64,000 bases of DNA from Clostridia bacterium (GTDB lineage Bacteria > Bacillota > Clostridia > Oscillospirales > Acutalibacteraceae): assembly GCA_017622555.1 (NCBI GenBank), contig JAGAQV010000015.1, positions 1-64,000 on the forward strand, given 5' to 3'. A program made the translations under genes and the position numbers. The notes beneath the pieces were generated by a model. The model had not been told where the DNA came from. It saw only the letters and a list, made by a program, of their open reading frames with translations, and ran no database searches. Every line of letters begins with the position of its first letter. The first letter of the stretch is position 1. Positions 16,576 to 25,864 of this stretch are shown here, in pieces.

Positions 16576-17835
16576 ATGGCTGGTGCTAGAAAGGTTGCGG
16601 TTTTAGCTTTAGGCAAAATATTTACTGATGGGGCATATTCTAACATAGCGGTTAATTCTCATTTAAAGCAAGCCGACTTAACCCCCGCCGATAAAGCCTT
16701 TGCCACCGCTTTAATTTACGGAGTTTTGGACCGCAAAATCACACTTGATTACGTTATAAAAAGCTTTGTTAAAACACCGCTTAAAAAGCTGTCACCCTTT
16801 ACATTAAATAATTTAAGGGTTGCGCTTTATCAAATAATGTTTATGGATAAAATTCCCGAAAGTGCGGCGGTAAACGAAGCGGTAAAGCTTGTTAAAAAGT
16901 CAAAGGAAAGCCGAAATGCAGGCTTTGTAAATGCGGTGCTTCGGAATATTTTAAGGGCTGAAAGTCTTTTACCCGCAGGTGACAGCATTAGTGATTTAAG
17001 CGTTATTTATTCCTGTCCCGAAAGCATTATTGAAAGCTTTATCAGCGATTATGGCAAGGAAACTGCAGTAATTATTTTAGCACAGTCCTTAAAGCCTGCA
17101 CCGTTGACCATTAGGGTTAATACCATTAAAACCGATATTAAAACCTTTATTGAAGAAATGCCCGATGCTGTGGCGGTCAAACCCGAAGGTGCGGTTGTTT
17201 TAAATAAAGGTATTGATATAAATAATAATCCATTATATAAAAAAGGCCATTTTTATGTGCAGGACACGGCTTCGCAAACTGCGGTGTCGGTTCTTGCGCC
17301 AAAGCCAAATGACAGGGTTTTGGATATGTGTGCCGCCCCCGGTGGCAAAAGCTTTGCGATGGCGCTTTTAATGGAAAACAAGGGCGAAATTATTTCGTGT
17401 GATATATACGACCATAAATGCGAGCTGATTAAAAATTCGGCTAACCGAATGGGTCTTGATATTATAAAACCCACCGTACAGGATGCGACTGTATTTAATG
17501 CCGATTTTGGCGAATTTGACTGTGTGCTGTGCGACGTGCCTTGTTCGGGTCTTGGTATTATCCGTCGCAAGCCTGATATTAAATATAAGGATTTTTCTGA
17601 ATTTGACAGTTTAATACCTATTCAAACCGCAATTTTAAATAATGCAAAAAATTATGTTAAAAAGGATGGCAGGCTGCTTTATTCAACCTGTACGCTTCGC
17701 AAAGCTGAAAATGAGGATATTATAAATAAGTTTTTGGCTGAAAATAGTGGCTTTAAGCTTGAATACAGCCACACCTTTATGCCGCATATTGACGGCACTG
17801 ACGGTTTTTACTGCGCTTTGCTTATTAAAAATTAA
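16576..17835 (+). CDS. rsmB: 16S rRNA (cytosine-967-C5)-methyltransferase
   Basis: A 419-aa RsmB/Sun enzyme: N-terminal NusB-like RNA-binding domain (about residues 1-130) and a Rossmann methyltransferase domain with SAM motif DMCAAPGGKSFA, the DVPCSGLGIIRRKP loop and the catalytic-Cys segment YSTCTLRKAEN. The ATG at 16576 (MAGARKVAVLALGK) begins 1 nt after the fmt stop and is preferred to the upstream in-frame TTG/GTG codons. Confidence 0.95.
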   Translation: MAGARKVAVLALGKIFTDGAYSNIAVNSHLKQADLTPADKAFATALIYGVLDRKITLDYVIKSFVKTPLKKLSPFTLNNLRVALYQIMFMDKIPESAAVNEAVKLVKKSKESRNAGFVNAVLRNILRAESLLPAGDSISDLSVIYSCPESIIESFISDYGKETAVIILAQSLKPAPLTIRVNTIKTDIKTFIEEMPDAVAVKPEGAVVLNKGIDINNNPLYKKGHFYVQDTASQTAVSVLAPKPNDRVLDMCAAPGGKSFAMALLMENKGEIISCDIYDHKCELIKNSANRMGLDIIKPTVQDATVFNADFGEFDCVLCDVPCSGLGIIRRKPDIKYKDFSEFDSLIPIQTAILNNAKNYVKKDGRLLYSTCTLRKAENEDIINKFLAENSGFKLEYSHTFMPHIDGTDGFYCALLIKN

Positions 17836-17850
17836 GAAAGGGGAGCCGCA

Positions 17851-18903
17851 ATGGATAAAATTGATATAAAGTCATTGAACGAAGCCGAGCTTTTAGGGCT
17901 TATGAATGACCTTAACCAGCCTAAATTCAGGGCGGCTCAGCTTTTTAAATGGCTTCAGCAGGGAATTGAAGATTTTGACGAAATGACAAATATTCCCAAA
18001 AGCCTGCGTGATGTTTTAAAAGAAAAATGCTATATTGCAAACGTTAGCATTGTTCAAAAATTTGTTTCAAAAATTGATGGCACGGTTAAATACGTTTATG
18101 AGCTTTTTGACGGCGAAAGAATAGAATCGGTTGTTATGAAATACGAGCATGGCTATACCGTTTGTATTTCAACTCAGGTTGGTTGTCGTATGGGCTGTAG
18201 CTTTTGTGCATCGGGTCTTGACGGCCTTTTTCGAGATTTAACCCCATCCGAAATGCTGGCGCAAATCACTAAAGCCCAGCGTGATAATGACATTCGTATT
18301 TCTAACGTTGTTATGATGGGTATGGGCGAGCCACTTGATAATTTCAATAATTCTGTTAAGTTTTTACAGCTTGTCTCAAGTGATAACGGTATTAATATTG
18401 GGCTTCGCCATATTTCACTTTCAACCTCGGGTGTGGTTAGTAAAATTAAAGAGCTTAAGGACTATAACTTTCCGATAACCCTTTCAATTTCGCTTCACGC
18501 ACCTAATGATGAAATACGGAGCAGTATGATGAAGGTTAATAAAAAGTGGGGCGTTGACGAGCTGCTTTCAGCCTGTAGGGAATACCAAGCGGTTACTACA
18601 CGGCGAATTTCGTTTGAATATGCTTTAATTGAGGGTGTAAACGATAGCGACGCCTGTGCTGACGAGCTTGCAAAAAAGCTTCGTGGTATAATGTGCCACG
18701 TTAATTTAATACCTGCAAATCCGGTTAAGGAAAATTCCTTTAAAAAGCCGGATATGAATAGAATTATACATTTTAAAGAAAGACTTATAAAAAAAGGGAT
18801 AAACGCAACTGTTCGTAGGACCTTAGGCGCCGATATCGACGCTTCCTGCGGTCAGTTAAGACGCAAAGTAAAGGAGGGATTTTGCAGTGAGAATTTACAG
18901 TAA
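17851..18903 (+). CDS. rlmN: Dual-specificity rRNA/tRNA m2A methyltransferase RlmN
   Basis: A 350-aa radical-SAM enzyme that methylates A2503 of 23S rRNA and A37 of some tRNAs. The cluster motif CRMGCSFCASG binds the 4Fe-4S centre; GMGEPLDN and the C-terminal catalytic Cys region (DASCGQL) are present. GGGGAGCC precedes the ATG. Its last 17 nt overlap the phosphatase gene, a linkage found across Firmicutes. Confidence 0.95.
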   Translation: MDKIDIKSLNEAELLGLMNDLNQPKFRAAQLFKWLQQGIEDFDEMTNIPKSLRDVLKEKCYIANVSIVQKFVSKIDGTVKYVYELFDGERIESVVMKYEHGYTVCISTQVGCRMGCSFCASGLDGLFRDLTPSEMLAQITKAQRDNDIRISNVVMMGMGEPLDNFNNSVKFLQLVSSDNGINIGLRHISLSTSGVVSKIKELKDYNFPITLSISLHAPNDEIRSSMMKVNKKWGVDELLSACREYQAVTTRRISFEYALIEGVNDSDACADELAKKLRGIMCHVNLIPANPVKENSFKKPDMNRIIHFKERLIKKGINATVRRTLGADIDASCGQLRRKVKEGFCSENLQ

Positions 18904-19612
18904 AATTGATATCGGTAAAGAACGATCTTCAAATCAGGATGCATTTTTTGCCGGTGAGATTTCGCAGGATATTGCTTTTGCTGTTGTTTGTGACGGTATG
19001 GGCGGTGCAAATGCAGGTGAGGTTGCAAGCCAGACTGCCGTTAAAACCATAAGCGAATATATAATAAATTCCTACCGCAAAAAAATCACAATCCGCGATT
19101 TCGTTAAAATTTTAAGAAATGCTTTAATCAGCGCCAATATTACTCTTTATGACATGGCTGCGAAGGATGAAGAATTAAAGGGTATGGGTACAACTGCTGT
19201 CGTGGTTGTTATTAAGGGTAATGAAGTTGCAATTGCGCATGTTGGCGACAGCCGAATTTATCTTGTTAATGAAGAAATTATACAGCTTACCCGTGACCAT
19301 TCAATTGTTCAAACTCTTATTGAATCGGGTGAAATTTCGCCCGAGGATGCAGCGCTTCATCCACGTAAAAACGTTATTACACGTGCACTTGGCGTTGAAG
19401 AGGACGTTGCGGTTGATACGGCCGAGCTTGTGCTTTCTGACGATGATACTCTTTTGCTTTGCACTGACGGTCTTACAAATTTTGTGGCTGTAGAGGATAT
19501 ACTTAAAACATTTAAAGAAAACGATATAGCTTTAGTCCCCGAAAAGCTTGTTGAACTTGCAAATGCGGGCGGTGGCGGTGACAACATTACTGCTGTTACG
19601 CTCACCAAATAA
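18887..19612 (+). CDS. prpC: PP2C-type protein phosphatase (PrpC/Stp)
   Basis: A 241-aa metal-dependent Ser/Thr phosphatase. The family motifs are clear: RSSNQDAFF, VCDGMGGANAGEVAS (metal-binding Asp-Gly), GMGTTAVVVV, HVGDSRIYLV, and GGGDNITAV at the end. It reverses phosphorylation by the PASTA kinase encoded next. It starts with GTG, 11 nt after AAGGAGG, inside the end of rlmN. Confidence 0.95.
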   Translation: MRIYSKIDIGKERSSNQDAFFAGEISQDIAFAVVCDGMGGANAGEVASQTAVKTISEYIINSYRKKITIRDFVKILRNALISANITLYDMAAKDEELKGMGTTAVVVVIKGNEVAIAHVGDSRIYLVNEEIIQLTRDHSIVQTLIESGEISPEDAALHPRKNVITRALGVEEDVAVDTAELVLSDDDTLLLCTDGLTNFVAVEDILKTFKENDIALVPEKLVELANAGGGGDNITAVTLTK

Positions 19613-19630
19613 TGCGAAAGGAAGAATTTT

Positions 19631-21592
19631 ATGGATAAGTATGTAGGAAAACGCCTTGACGGTAGATATGAAATACGAGAAATCGTCGGCGAAGGCGGTA
19701 TGGCCCGTGTTTATAAGGCTTATGATAATCAAGAAAACCGAATGGTTGCTATTAAAATATTAAAGGAAGAATTTTTATCTAACGACGAATTTTTGCGTCG
19801 CTTTAAAAATGAATCCAAGGCAATTGCAATGCTTTCACACCCTAATATTGTTAACGTATACGACGTTTCCTTTGGGGACCTTATTCAGTATATTGTTATG
19901 GAATATATTGAAGGCATTACTTTAAAGGAATACATTGAAAATCAGGGCAGTCTTCGTTGGAAGGACGCTGTTCATTTTACAATGCAAATTTTAAAGGGAT
20001 TACAGCACGCACACGATAAAGGTATTGTTCACCGTGACGTAAAACCGCAAAATATTATGGTTTTGGCTGACGGCACCATTAAGGTTACAGACTTTGGTAT
20101 AGCCCGTTTTTCACGTAGTGACCAGCGCACCATTACCGACAAGGCAATCGGTTCGGTTCATTATATTTCACCCGAACAGGCAAGAGGGGAAAAGACCGAC
20201 GAAAAGGCTGATATTTATTCGGTTGGTGTAATGCTTTATGAAATGCTTACGGGAAAATTGCCTTTTCAGGCTGAAAGCGCTGTTTCGGTTGCAATTATGC
20301 AGCTTCAACGTGATCCTCAGCGCCCTACTGAAATTAATGCTTCTATCCCCGAAGGTCTTGAACAAATCACAATGCACGCAATGCAAAAAAGTCAGGACAG
20401 ACGCTACCAGTCGGCTTCTGAAATGCTTTGTGATTTGGGTAATTTTAGAAAAGACCCATCTATGACATTTTCTTATAACTACTTTGTAGATGATTCTCCC
20501 ACACGTTTTGTAGGTGGTGTGGTTACTCCTGAACAGGAGGTTATGCAACCCAAAAAGAAGGCTCAAAAGGAAAAAAGTGGTATTTTGCCAATTTTGTTGG
20601 GTATTACAATTGCCTTCGTTTTGGCAATTATTGTGTTGCTTATAATTTTTCTTCCCGGTCTTTTCAGTGCAACGGGTGAAAATACTACAACTCCGAAATT
20701 TATTGGAATGAAATATGAGGATATAATCAATAATCCTGATTATGACGCCGACTTTAATTTTAAAGAACAATGGGGTCATAATTCGGAATATGCTATTGGT
20801 TATGTTTACGGTCAATCTATTAAAGAGGGTGCAAAGATTAAGGATGATGCGAATACCGAAATCACCCTTTATATAAGCCGAGGCCCAAAAACTGTTGTTG
20901 TGAATGACGTCTACAAGATGACTGAGGTTCGTGCAATTAACGAGCTTGAAGCAAACAAGTTCAAGGTTGTTGTCACACCTATGGCAAGTGAAGACGTTGA
21001 AAAGGGTTTTGTTATTCGTACAGAGCCCGCAAAAAATGCTAAGGTTAGTGAAGGTAGTACTGTTACAATTTATGTTTCAACAGGTAAGCCTACCGAATAT
21101 GTAAATATTCCAGATATTACAAGCGAACCGCTTGAGCAAGCTAAAGAAAAGCTTACAGAAAATAAGCTATTGGTTGTTGTTGAAGAGGTTGATATTGCTT
21201 GGAATGAAAAATATCAGCCAAAGGATTATGTTGTAAGGCAAAGACCTGAAGCAACTGGCACTAAAATTGCCGAAGGCAGTACCATTACGGTTTATGTAAG
21301 TACGGGCAGATATGTTGCTGACCTTAAAATTAATCTTCCTGCAGACCTTGACGGCGAAAGTATTTGTACCGTTTCGCTTTGGCAAGACGGCAAAGAAATT
21401 ATGACCAGCTCGAATCTTGATTTAACTCAGGTTGAAAGCTATACTTTTGAAAAGGTTGTCTCGAAAGACAGGGTAACCGAATATACCGTTAAACTTAAGG
21501 GCGAAACCTCGGGCTCGAAGGATTATAAGACAATCAGGGTAAATTATCGTGCTTCGAGCGAAAGCGATCTTATTACGGTTTTATCTAACTAA
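19631..21592 (+). CDS. prkC: PASTA-domain Ser/Thr protein kinase (PrkC/Stk)
   Basis: A 653-aa membrane kinase: catalytic domain residues about 12-275 with GEGGMARVY, VAIKIL (Lys), HRDVKPQNIM and DFGIARF; a juxtamembrane linker; one transmembrane helix at about 318-345; and three PASTA repeats (about 350-570) plus a C-terminal beta domain outside the cell. PASTA domains sense muropeptides or lipid II; in B. subtilis PrkC acts in spore germination and cell-wall control. Paired with prpC and rsgA as usual. Confidence 0.95.
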   Translation: MDKYVGKRLDGRYEIREIVGEGGMARVYKAYDNQENRMVAIKILKEEFLSNDEFLRRFKNESKAIAMLSHPNIVNVYDVSFGDLIQYIVMEYIEGITLKEYIENQGSLRWKDAVHFTMQILKGLQHAHDKGIVHRDVKPQNIMVLADGTIKVTDFGIARFSRSDQRTITDKAIGSVHYISPEQARGEKTDEKADIYSVGVMLYEMLTGKLPFQAESAVSVAIMQLQRDPQRPTEINASIPEGLEQITMHAMQKSQDRRYQSASEMLCDLGNFRKDPSMTFSYNYFVDDSPTRFVGGVVTPEQEVMQPKKKAQKEKSGILPILLGITIAFVLAIIVLLIIFLPGLFSATGENTTTPKFIGMKYEDIINNPDYDADFNFKEQWGHNSEYAIGYVYGQSIKEGAKIKDDANTEITLYISRGPKTVVVNDVYKMTEVRAINELEANKFKVVVTPMASEDVEKGFVIRTEPAKNAKVSEGSTVTIYVSTGKPTEYVNIPDITSEPLEQAKEKLTENKLLVVVEEVDIAWNEKYQPKDYVVRQRPEATGTKIAEGSTITVYVSTGRYVADLKINLPADLDGESICTVSLWQDGKEIMTSSNLDLTQVESYTFEKVVSKDRVTEYTVKLKGETSGSKDYKTIRVNYRASSESDLITVLSN

Positions 21593-21595
21593 GCT

Positions 21596-22489
21596 ATGAA
21601 TGGTATAATTATTAAAGCGCTTTCGGGTTTTTACTATGTTGAAAGCGACGGTGAAATTTACGAATGCAAGGCAAGGGGAAGCTTTCGCAAAAACGGACTT
21701 TCTCCCTTGGTGGGCGACAGGGTTGAATTTGAAATAAGCGATCAAAAGCACGGTGTGGTAAACACCGTGCTTGACCGTAAAAATATGCTTATTCGTCCAA
21801 ATGTAGCTAATATAGATAAGCTTTTTATTGTGTCATCATTTACTACCCCTGCGCCAAATGCATTTATTATTGATAAAATAACTGCAATAGCGGCATATAA
21901 CAATATTGAACCCATAATTGTGTTTAATAAATGTGATATGGGCGATTTTGAAAATTGGCTTAATATTTATAAAAATTCAGGCTTTAAAACCTTTGTTGTG
22001 TCTGCCGAAACGGGTGAGGGTATTGACAGCCTAAAGGCTGAGCTTCAAGGCTGTGTCAGCACCTTTACAGGTAATTCGGGTGTTGGTAAATCAAGCATTT
22101 TAAACCGTCTTTTTGGTGAAAATGTAATCAGAACAGGTGAAGTAAGCCAAACGCTTGGTCGTGGCCGTCATACAACCCGTCATATTCAAGCATATAAGCT
22201 TTCCTTTGGGGGCTTTGTGGTTGATACACCCGGATTTTCATCACTTGAATATGATGAAACTGACTATGATTTTAAAGAACAATTGCCAGAGCTTTTTTTG
22301 GATTTTTCGGATTATATTTATAATTGCCGTTTTACAGGCTGTTCTCATACGAAGGAGAAGGGCTGTGCTGTTATTGAGGCAGTAAAGAACGGTGAAATTG
22401 AAGAAACACGACATCAGTCATATTTGCAGTTATATGAAGAACTTAAGGATTTAAAGCCTTGGGAAGCAGTAAACCGTAAAAAAAGGTAA
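21596..22489 (+). CDS. rsgA: Ribosome small-subunit biogenesis GTPase RsgA
   Basis: A 297-aa circularly permuted GTPase that assists late 30S maturation. It has an N-terminal OB fold, then G4 (NKCD), G1 (GNSGVGKSS) and G3 (DTPGFSS) in the permuted order, and a C-terminal zinc finger (CRFTGCSHTKEKGCAV). The start lies 3 nt after the prkC stop. The rpe and thiN genes that follow rsgA in B. subtilis are absent here. Confidence 0.95.
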   Translation: MNGIIIKALSGFYYVESDGEIYECKARGSFRKNGLSPLVGDRVEFEISDQKHGVVNTVLDRKNMLIRPNVANIDKLFIVSSFTTPAPNAFIIDKITAIAAYNNIEPIIVFNKCDMGDFENWLNIYKNSGFKTFVVSAETGEGIDSLKAELQGCVSTFTGNSGVGKSSILNRLFGENVIRTGEVSQTLGRGRHTTRHIQAYKLSFGGFVVDTPGFSSLEYDETDYDFKEQLPELFLDFSDYIYNCRFTGCSHTKEKGCAVIEAVKNGEIEETRHQSYLQLYEELKDLKPWEAVNRKKR

Positions 22490-22534
22490 CATTTTAGTTT
22501 TCCTCTTATATAATGTAATGAAGGGGGAATTAAA

Positions 22535-22684
22535 ATGCGCCGTGGATTTTCCTTGAATAAGGGCTTAACTGCAATTGCATTTGCGGTGGGGCTGCTTGTC
22601 AGCTGTTTTTGTCCCCCTAGATTTTTAATTGCTGTGCTTGCAATTTGGGTAATAATCCTCGGGTTGTCGGCCGCAAGGTGTTAG
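22535..22684 (+). CDS. Small hydrophobic membrane protein
   Basis: A 49-aa protein, MRRGFSLNKGLTAIAF at its start, then two hydrophobic stretches (about residues 11-24 and 30-45) split by CFCPPRF, ending in AARC. A strong AAGGGGG ribosome binding site and codon structure support it as real. I believe similar small proteins occur at this position in other Clostridia, but know no function. It lies between rsgA and the spoVM-like gene. Confidence 0.7.
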   Translation: MRRGFSLNKGLTAIAFAVGLLVSCFCPPRFLIAVLAIWVIILGLSAARC

Positions 22685-22698
22685 TGGAGGGATTTTTT

Positions 22699-22791
22699 TT
22701 GAAGGTTGTATTATTTAAAAGCCCTAAATTCTTAAGTGGATTTTTACGAATGCTTTTTGGCATAAAAAAACAGGAAACAATAGATACATAA
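22699..22791 (+). CDS. spoVM: SpoVM-like spore-coat anchoring peptide
   Basis: A 30-aa peptide starting at TTG, 8 nt after GGAGG. Its sequence KVVLFKSPKFLSGFLRML follows the SpoVM pattern (B. subtilis: a 26-aa amphipathic helix with a KLPKFLGG-like core and conserved Pro). SpoVM recognises the convex forespore membrane and anchors SpoIVA for coat assembly. Position supports the call: in B. subtilis spoVM lies just downstream of the prpC-prkC-rsgA cluster. It implies a spore-forming host. Confidence 0.8.
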   Translation: MKVVLFKSPKFLSGFLRMLFGIKKQETIDT

Positions 22792-22792
22792 G

Positions 22793-22836
22793 AAAGCGGA
22801 GACACTTCGTAAGGAAGATGTCTCCGCTTTTTGTTA
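22793..22836 (+). terminator. Terminator of the housekeeping cluster
   Basis: An AAGCGGAGACA/TGTCTCCGCTT stem followed by TTTTTG, starting 2 nt after the spoVM stop. It closes the run of rightward genes that begins with yicC. Confidence 0.85.
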
Positions 22837-22896
22837 GGTTTGATTGGCAAGTTTGTGTAAAGCCGGCTTGCTTGCTTTAAATTTGTGATTGTGTTA

Positions 22897-23730
22897 TTAT
22901 AAATTTGATTGGAAATGCTTTGTGCGGTATTCCGATGGTGAACATCCGTAATTTTTCGCAAAGGTTTTGGAAAAATAATTTTGGTCGTAAAAACCACACT
23001 CAAATGAAATTTCTTTAAGTGACTTTCTTGTTTTGCAAAGCATTTGCTCGGCTTTTTTAAGCCTTAATTTGCAAATATAGCCCATAATTGAAATTCCATA
23101 CTCTTTTTTAAAACATTTTGATAAAGTTGAGTTGCAACATCCAAACTTTTGTGATAAAATAGATAAGGTGATTTTAGACGATATGTTGTTGTGGATGTAA
23201 TCCATAATTAGCTGTGGAAGCTGATCCGAATAGGAAAAAAGCTTGTTTTCAGCTGTTATGTATTCCGCTAAAACCGTCATAATGCTTATGTATGAGTAAA
23301 TAAGGTCACGGTCAATTACCTTTACCGTTTTGGAAATTTCCTGCGCTTTTTCGCTGCTCTTCAAAATAGCGGTTGATTTCTTGATGATGTATTCAAGTGA
23401 GCCATCTTCATTATCACGAATTTGTCCCATCATAAGATAACCCGAAAGCACGCCGTAATGGTAAAGGGGAGCTACCGCCTCGTAAAGACCACAGTGGCAT
23501 TTATATACATAAACTTCACCTGTTTTTTTTACCTCTTCAAAAGCAGTTTTGTCATTGCGTTTACAGCTGGCTAAAATTGTGGCATTATTTTGTAAGCTTT
23601 TGCAAAAAACCGAAGCTTCACCGGGGTAGGAATATATTTCGTTAAATTCACTGTCGTGAATGGAAATTCTTATTCCCGAAATTTTGTAAAAGTTTTTAAG
23701 AATTGAATTTATTTCAATTTCTTGTCTCAT
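22897..23730 (-). CDS. AraC-family regulator with PocR-like sensory domain
   Basis: A 277-aa regulator: an N-terminal PocR-type ligand-binding domain (about residues 1-165, with conserved Cys/His such as CKSLQ, CKRNDK and KCHCGLYEAVAPL) and a C-terminal pair of HTH motifs of AraC type (ending GFYDQNYFSKTFAKNYGCSP). PocR domains bind small organic ligands. The ATG at 23730 with GAGAGG is preferred over the GTG two codons earlier. It is divergent from the hexosamine kinase operon, 134 bp apart, and probably controls it in response to a sugar. Confidence 0.88.
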   Translation of the reverse strand: MRQEIEINSILKNFYKISGIRISIHDSEFNEIYSYPGEASVFCKSLQNNATILASCKRNDKTAFEEVKKTGEVYVYKCHCGLYEAVAPLYHYGVLSGYLMMGQIRDNEDGSLEYIIKKSTAILKSSEKAQEISKTVKVIDRDLIYSYISIMTVLAEYITAENKLFSYSDQLPQLIMDYIHNNISSKITLSILSQKFGCCNSTLSKCFKKEYGISIMGYICKLRLKKAEQMLCKTRKSLKEISFECGFYDQNYFSKTFAKNYGCSPSEYRTKHFQSNL

Positions 23731-23797
23731 AGGCACCTCTCGAATATGTAAAATCGTGTACTTTACGGTTTTATACTAACAATTGTACTATTTTTTA

Positions 23798-23826
23798 TAG
23801 ACACTGTCAAGTTAAAATGTTATAAT
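23798..23826 (+). promoter_or_regulatory. Promoter of the hexosamine-kinase operon
   Basis: TAGACA (23798-23803), a 17-bp spacer and TATAAT (23821-23826). The weak -35 in the intergenic space shared with an AraC-type regulator suggests activation. Confidence 0.6.
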
Positions 23827-23863
23827 TAGTCGTAAATTATTTTCGAGAGGGAGAATATTTGAA

Positions 23864-24967
23864 ATGAGGAAAGCTAACTTGGAACAAATTACTAATGCAA
23901 TTATGAATTTCAATCTTGAGGGGACTGTAAGAAGTGTTACTCCTTATGGTAACGGCCATATTAACGATACTTTTTTAGTTACCTGTTATGAAGATGACGG
24001 CACAAAGCACGAATATATTTTACAGGCTGTTAATAATGACGTGTTTAAGCTTCCGGCACAGGTTATGGAAAATATCGTAAAGGTTTCTGATTATCTTATC
24101 GGCAAGGTAGAAAGTCCCCGTGAGGTTGTAAAGGTTATTCGTACATTCTCTGGTGGTTTTCACTATCAAGATAGGGACGGATTTTTCTGGCGTATGTATG
24201 ATTTTGTGAAGGATTCTATATGCCTTGATCGTCCCGAAAATTTGGACGACTTTTATCAGTGCGCAGTGGCTTTTGGTAAATTCCAAAGATATTTATCAGA
24301 ATTTCCGGCATATACTTTACATGAAACCATTCCGGATTTTCATAACACACCTAAGCGTTATCAGGACTTTTTAAAGGCTGTTGAAGAAGATAAAATGGGC
24401 CGTGCGGCATCTGTTCAGGCTGAAATTGACTTTATTAAAGCCCGTGCTGATTTTTATCCCGTACTTATTGAAAGCAATAAAGCAGGCGTTTTACCGCTTC
24501 GTGTAAGCCATAATGATACAAAGTCAAACAACGTTATGCTTGACTATAAAACACACAAGGCGCTTTGTGTTATCGATCTTGATACCATTATGCCCGGCTT
24601 CTCAGTAACTGACTTTGGTGATGCTATTCGCTTTGGTGCTTCTACAGCTGCCGAAGATGAAAAGGATCTTTCAAAGGTATGGATGGATATTGATATGTTC
24701 GCAGTTTATGCAAAGGGCTTCCTTGAAGGCTGCGGCGGTCAGCTTTTAGACAGCGAAATTATGCTTTTGCCCGAAGGTGCGAAAATGATGACCATTGAAT
24801 GCGGTATGCGTTTCTTGGCCGACTATTTGCAGGGCGATACATACTTTAAAACCCATTACGAAGGTCACAACCTTGACCGTTGCCGTACTCAGCTTAAATT
24901 GGTTGCTGATATGGAAAGCAAATGGGACAAAATGAAGGAAATCGTAAAACAATATTGTAAGGAGTAA
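23864..24967 (+). CDS. N-acetylhexosamine 1-kinase-like phosphotransferase
   Basis: A 367-aa aminoglycoside-phosphotransferase-fold kinase. The catalytic loop VSHNDTKSNNVMLD and the following metal-binding VIDLDTIMPG are clear. The family includes Bifidobacterium NahK, which phosphorylates GlcNAc/GalNAc at C1 for lacto-N-biose and galacto-N-biose use. Downstream are a sugar-nucleotidyltransferase and nagB, supporting a role in amino-sugar salvage from mucin or milk-type glycans. The exact sugar is an inference. AGAGGGAG is the ribosome binding site. Confidence 0.8.
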   Translation: MRKANLEQITNAIMNFNLEGTVRSVTPYGNGHINDTFLVTCYEDDGTKHEYILQAVNNDVFKLPAQVMENIVKVSDYLIGKVESPREVVKVIRTFSGGFHYQDRDGFFWRMYDFVKDSICLDRPENLDDFYQCAVAFGKFQRYLSEFPAYTLHETIPDFHNTPKRYQDFLKAVEEDKMGRAASVQAEIDFIKARADFYPVLIESNKAGVLPLRVSHNDTKSNNVMLDYKTHKALCVIDLDTIMPGFSVTDFGDAIRFGASTAAEDEKDLSKVWMDIDMFAVYAKGFLEGCGGQLLDSEIMLLPEGAKMMTIECGMRFLADYLQGDTYFKTHYEGHNLDRCRTQLKLVADMESKWDKMKEIVKQYCKE

Positions 24968-24972
24968 TTACA

Positions 24973-25854
24973 ATGGCAAAGGATATTACCTTAGTTGTAA
25001 TGGCTGCAGGTATGGGCAGTCGTTTTGGTGGTCTTAAACAAATGGAGCCTGTTGGCCCTAACGGTGAAGTAATTCTTGACTTTTCCGCATATGATGCGAT
25101 TGAAGCCGGATTTACAAAAATTGTTTTTGTAATCAAGCACGAAATTGAGAAGGATTTCAAAGCAATTGTAGGCGACCATATCGCAAAAAAGGTAAATGTC
25201 CAGTATGCTTTTCAGGAAGTTGACAATTTACCCGAAGGCTTTACCTGTCCTGCCGACCGCACTAAGCCTTGGGGTACGGCTCAGGCAATTCTTTCTTGCA
25301 AGGACATTGTTAACGAACCATTTGCAGTTGTTAATGCCGACGATTATTACGGAAAATCGGCTTTTAAAAAAATTGCTGACTTTTTAAGGGAAGACAGTAC
25401 CGATTATGCAATGGTTGGCTTCCGTCTTGAAAATACTTTAACCGAAAACGGTTACGTTTCTCGTGGCATTTGCGAAATTGATGACGGTATTTTAACTTCG
25501 GTTACCGAGCGCACTAAAATTATGGACTGCAAGTTCACTGAAGATGATGGTGCAACATGGGAAGAATTATCACCTGATGCGGTTGTTTCTATGAATCTTT
25601 GGGGCTTTAAGCCTGATTTGTTCGGTCATATTGAAGAGGGATTTAAAGCATTTTTGGCTGAAAAGCTTAATGTTCCGAAGGCTGAATATTATTTACCCAC
25701 TGTTGTTTCTCAGCTTATTGATAGCGGTGAAAAGCAGGTTAAGGTTTTAGTTGCCGAGGATAAATGGTACGGCGTTACATATAAGGAAGATAAGCAGAAT
25801 GTGGTAAATGCCCTTACTGCTATGATTAATAACGGTCTTTACGACGGTATTTGA
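24973..25854 (+). CDS. Sugar-1-phosphate nucleotidyltransferase-like protein
   Basis: A 293-aa NTP-transferase-fold enzyme: N-terminal LVVMAAGMGSRFGGLKQMEP with the GxG...R...K nucleotide-binding signature, and NADDYYGKSAF as the metal-binding Asp region. These enzymes make NDP-sugars from sugar-1-phosphates, fitting the preceding 1-kinase. It starts 5 nt after the kinase stop. The nucleotide and sugar cannot be read from the motifs; it differs from classic GlmU/UgpB types. Confidence 0.8.
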   Translation: MAKDITLVVMAAGMGSRFGGLKQMEPVGPNGEVILDFSAYDAIEAGFTKIVFVIKHEIEKDFKAIVGDHIAKKVNVQYAFQEVDNLPEGFTCPADRTKPWGTAQAILSCKDIVNEPFAVVNADDYYGKSAFKKIADFLREDSTDYAMVGFRLENTLTENGYVSRGICEIDDGILTSVTERTKIMDCKFTEDDGATWEELSPDAVVSMNLWGFKPDLFGHIEEGFKAFLAEKLNVPKAEYYLPTVVSQLIDSGEKQVKVLVAEDKWYGVTYKEDKQNVVNALTAMINNGLYDGI

Positions 25855-25864
25855 GGTGTTTTTT

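Noticed and set aside
20168..20815. 215-aa open frame on the minus strand inside prkC
   Set aside because: Antisense to a strongly conserved kinase gene; composition is that of a shadow frame and there is no ribosome binding site.
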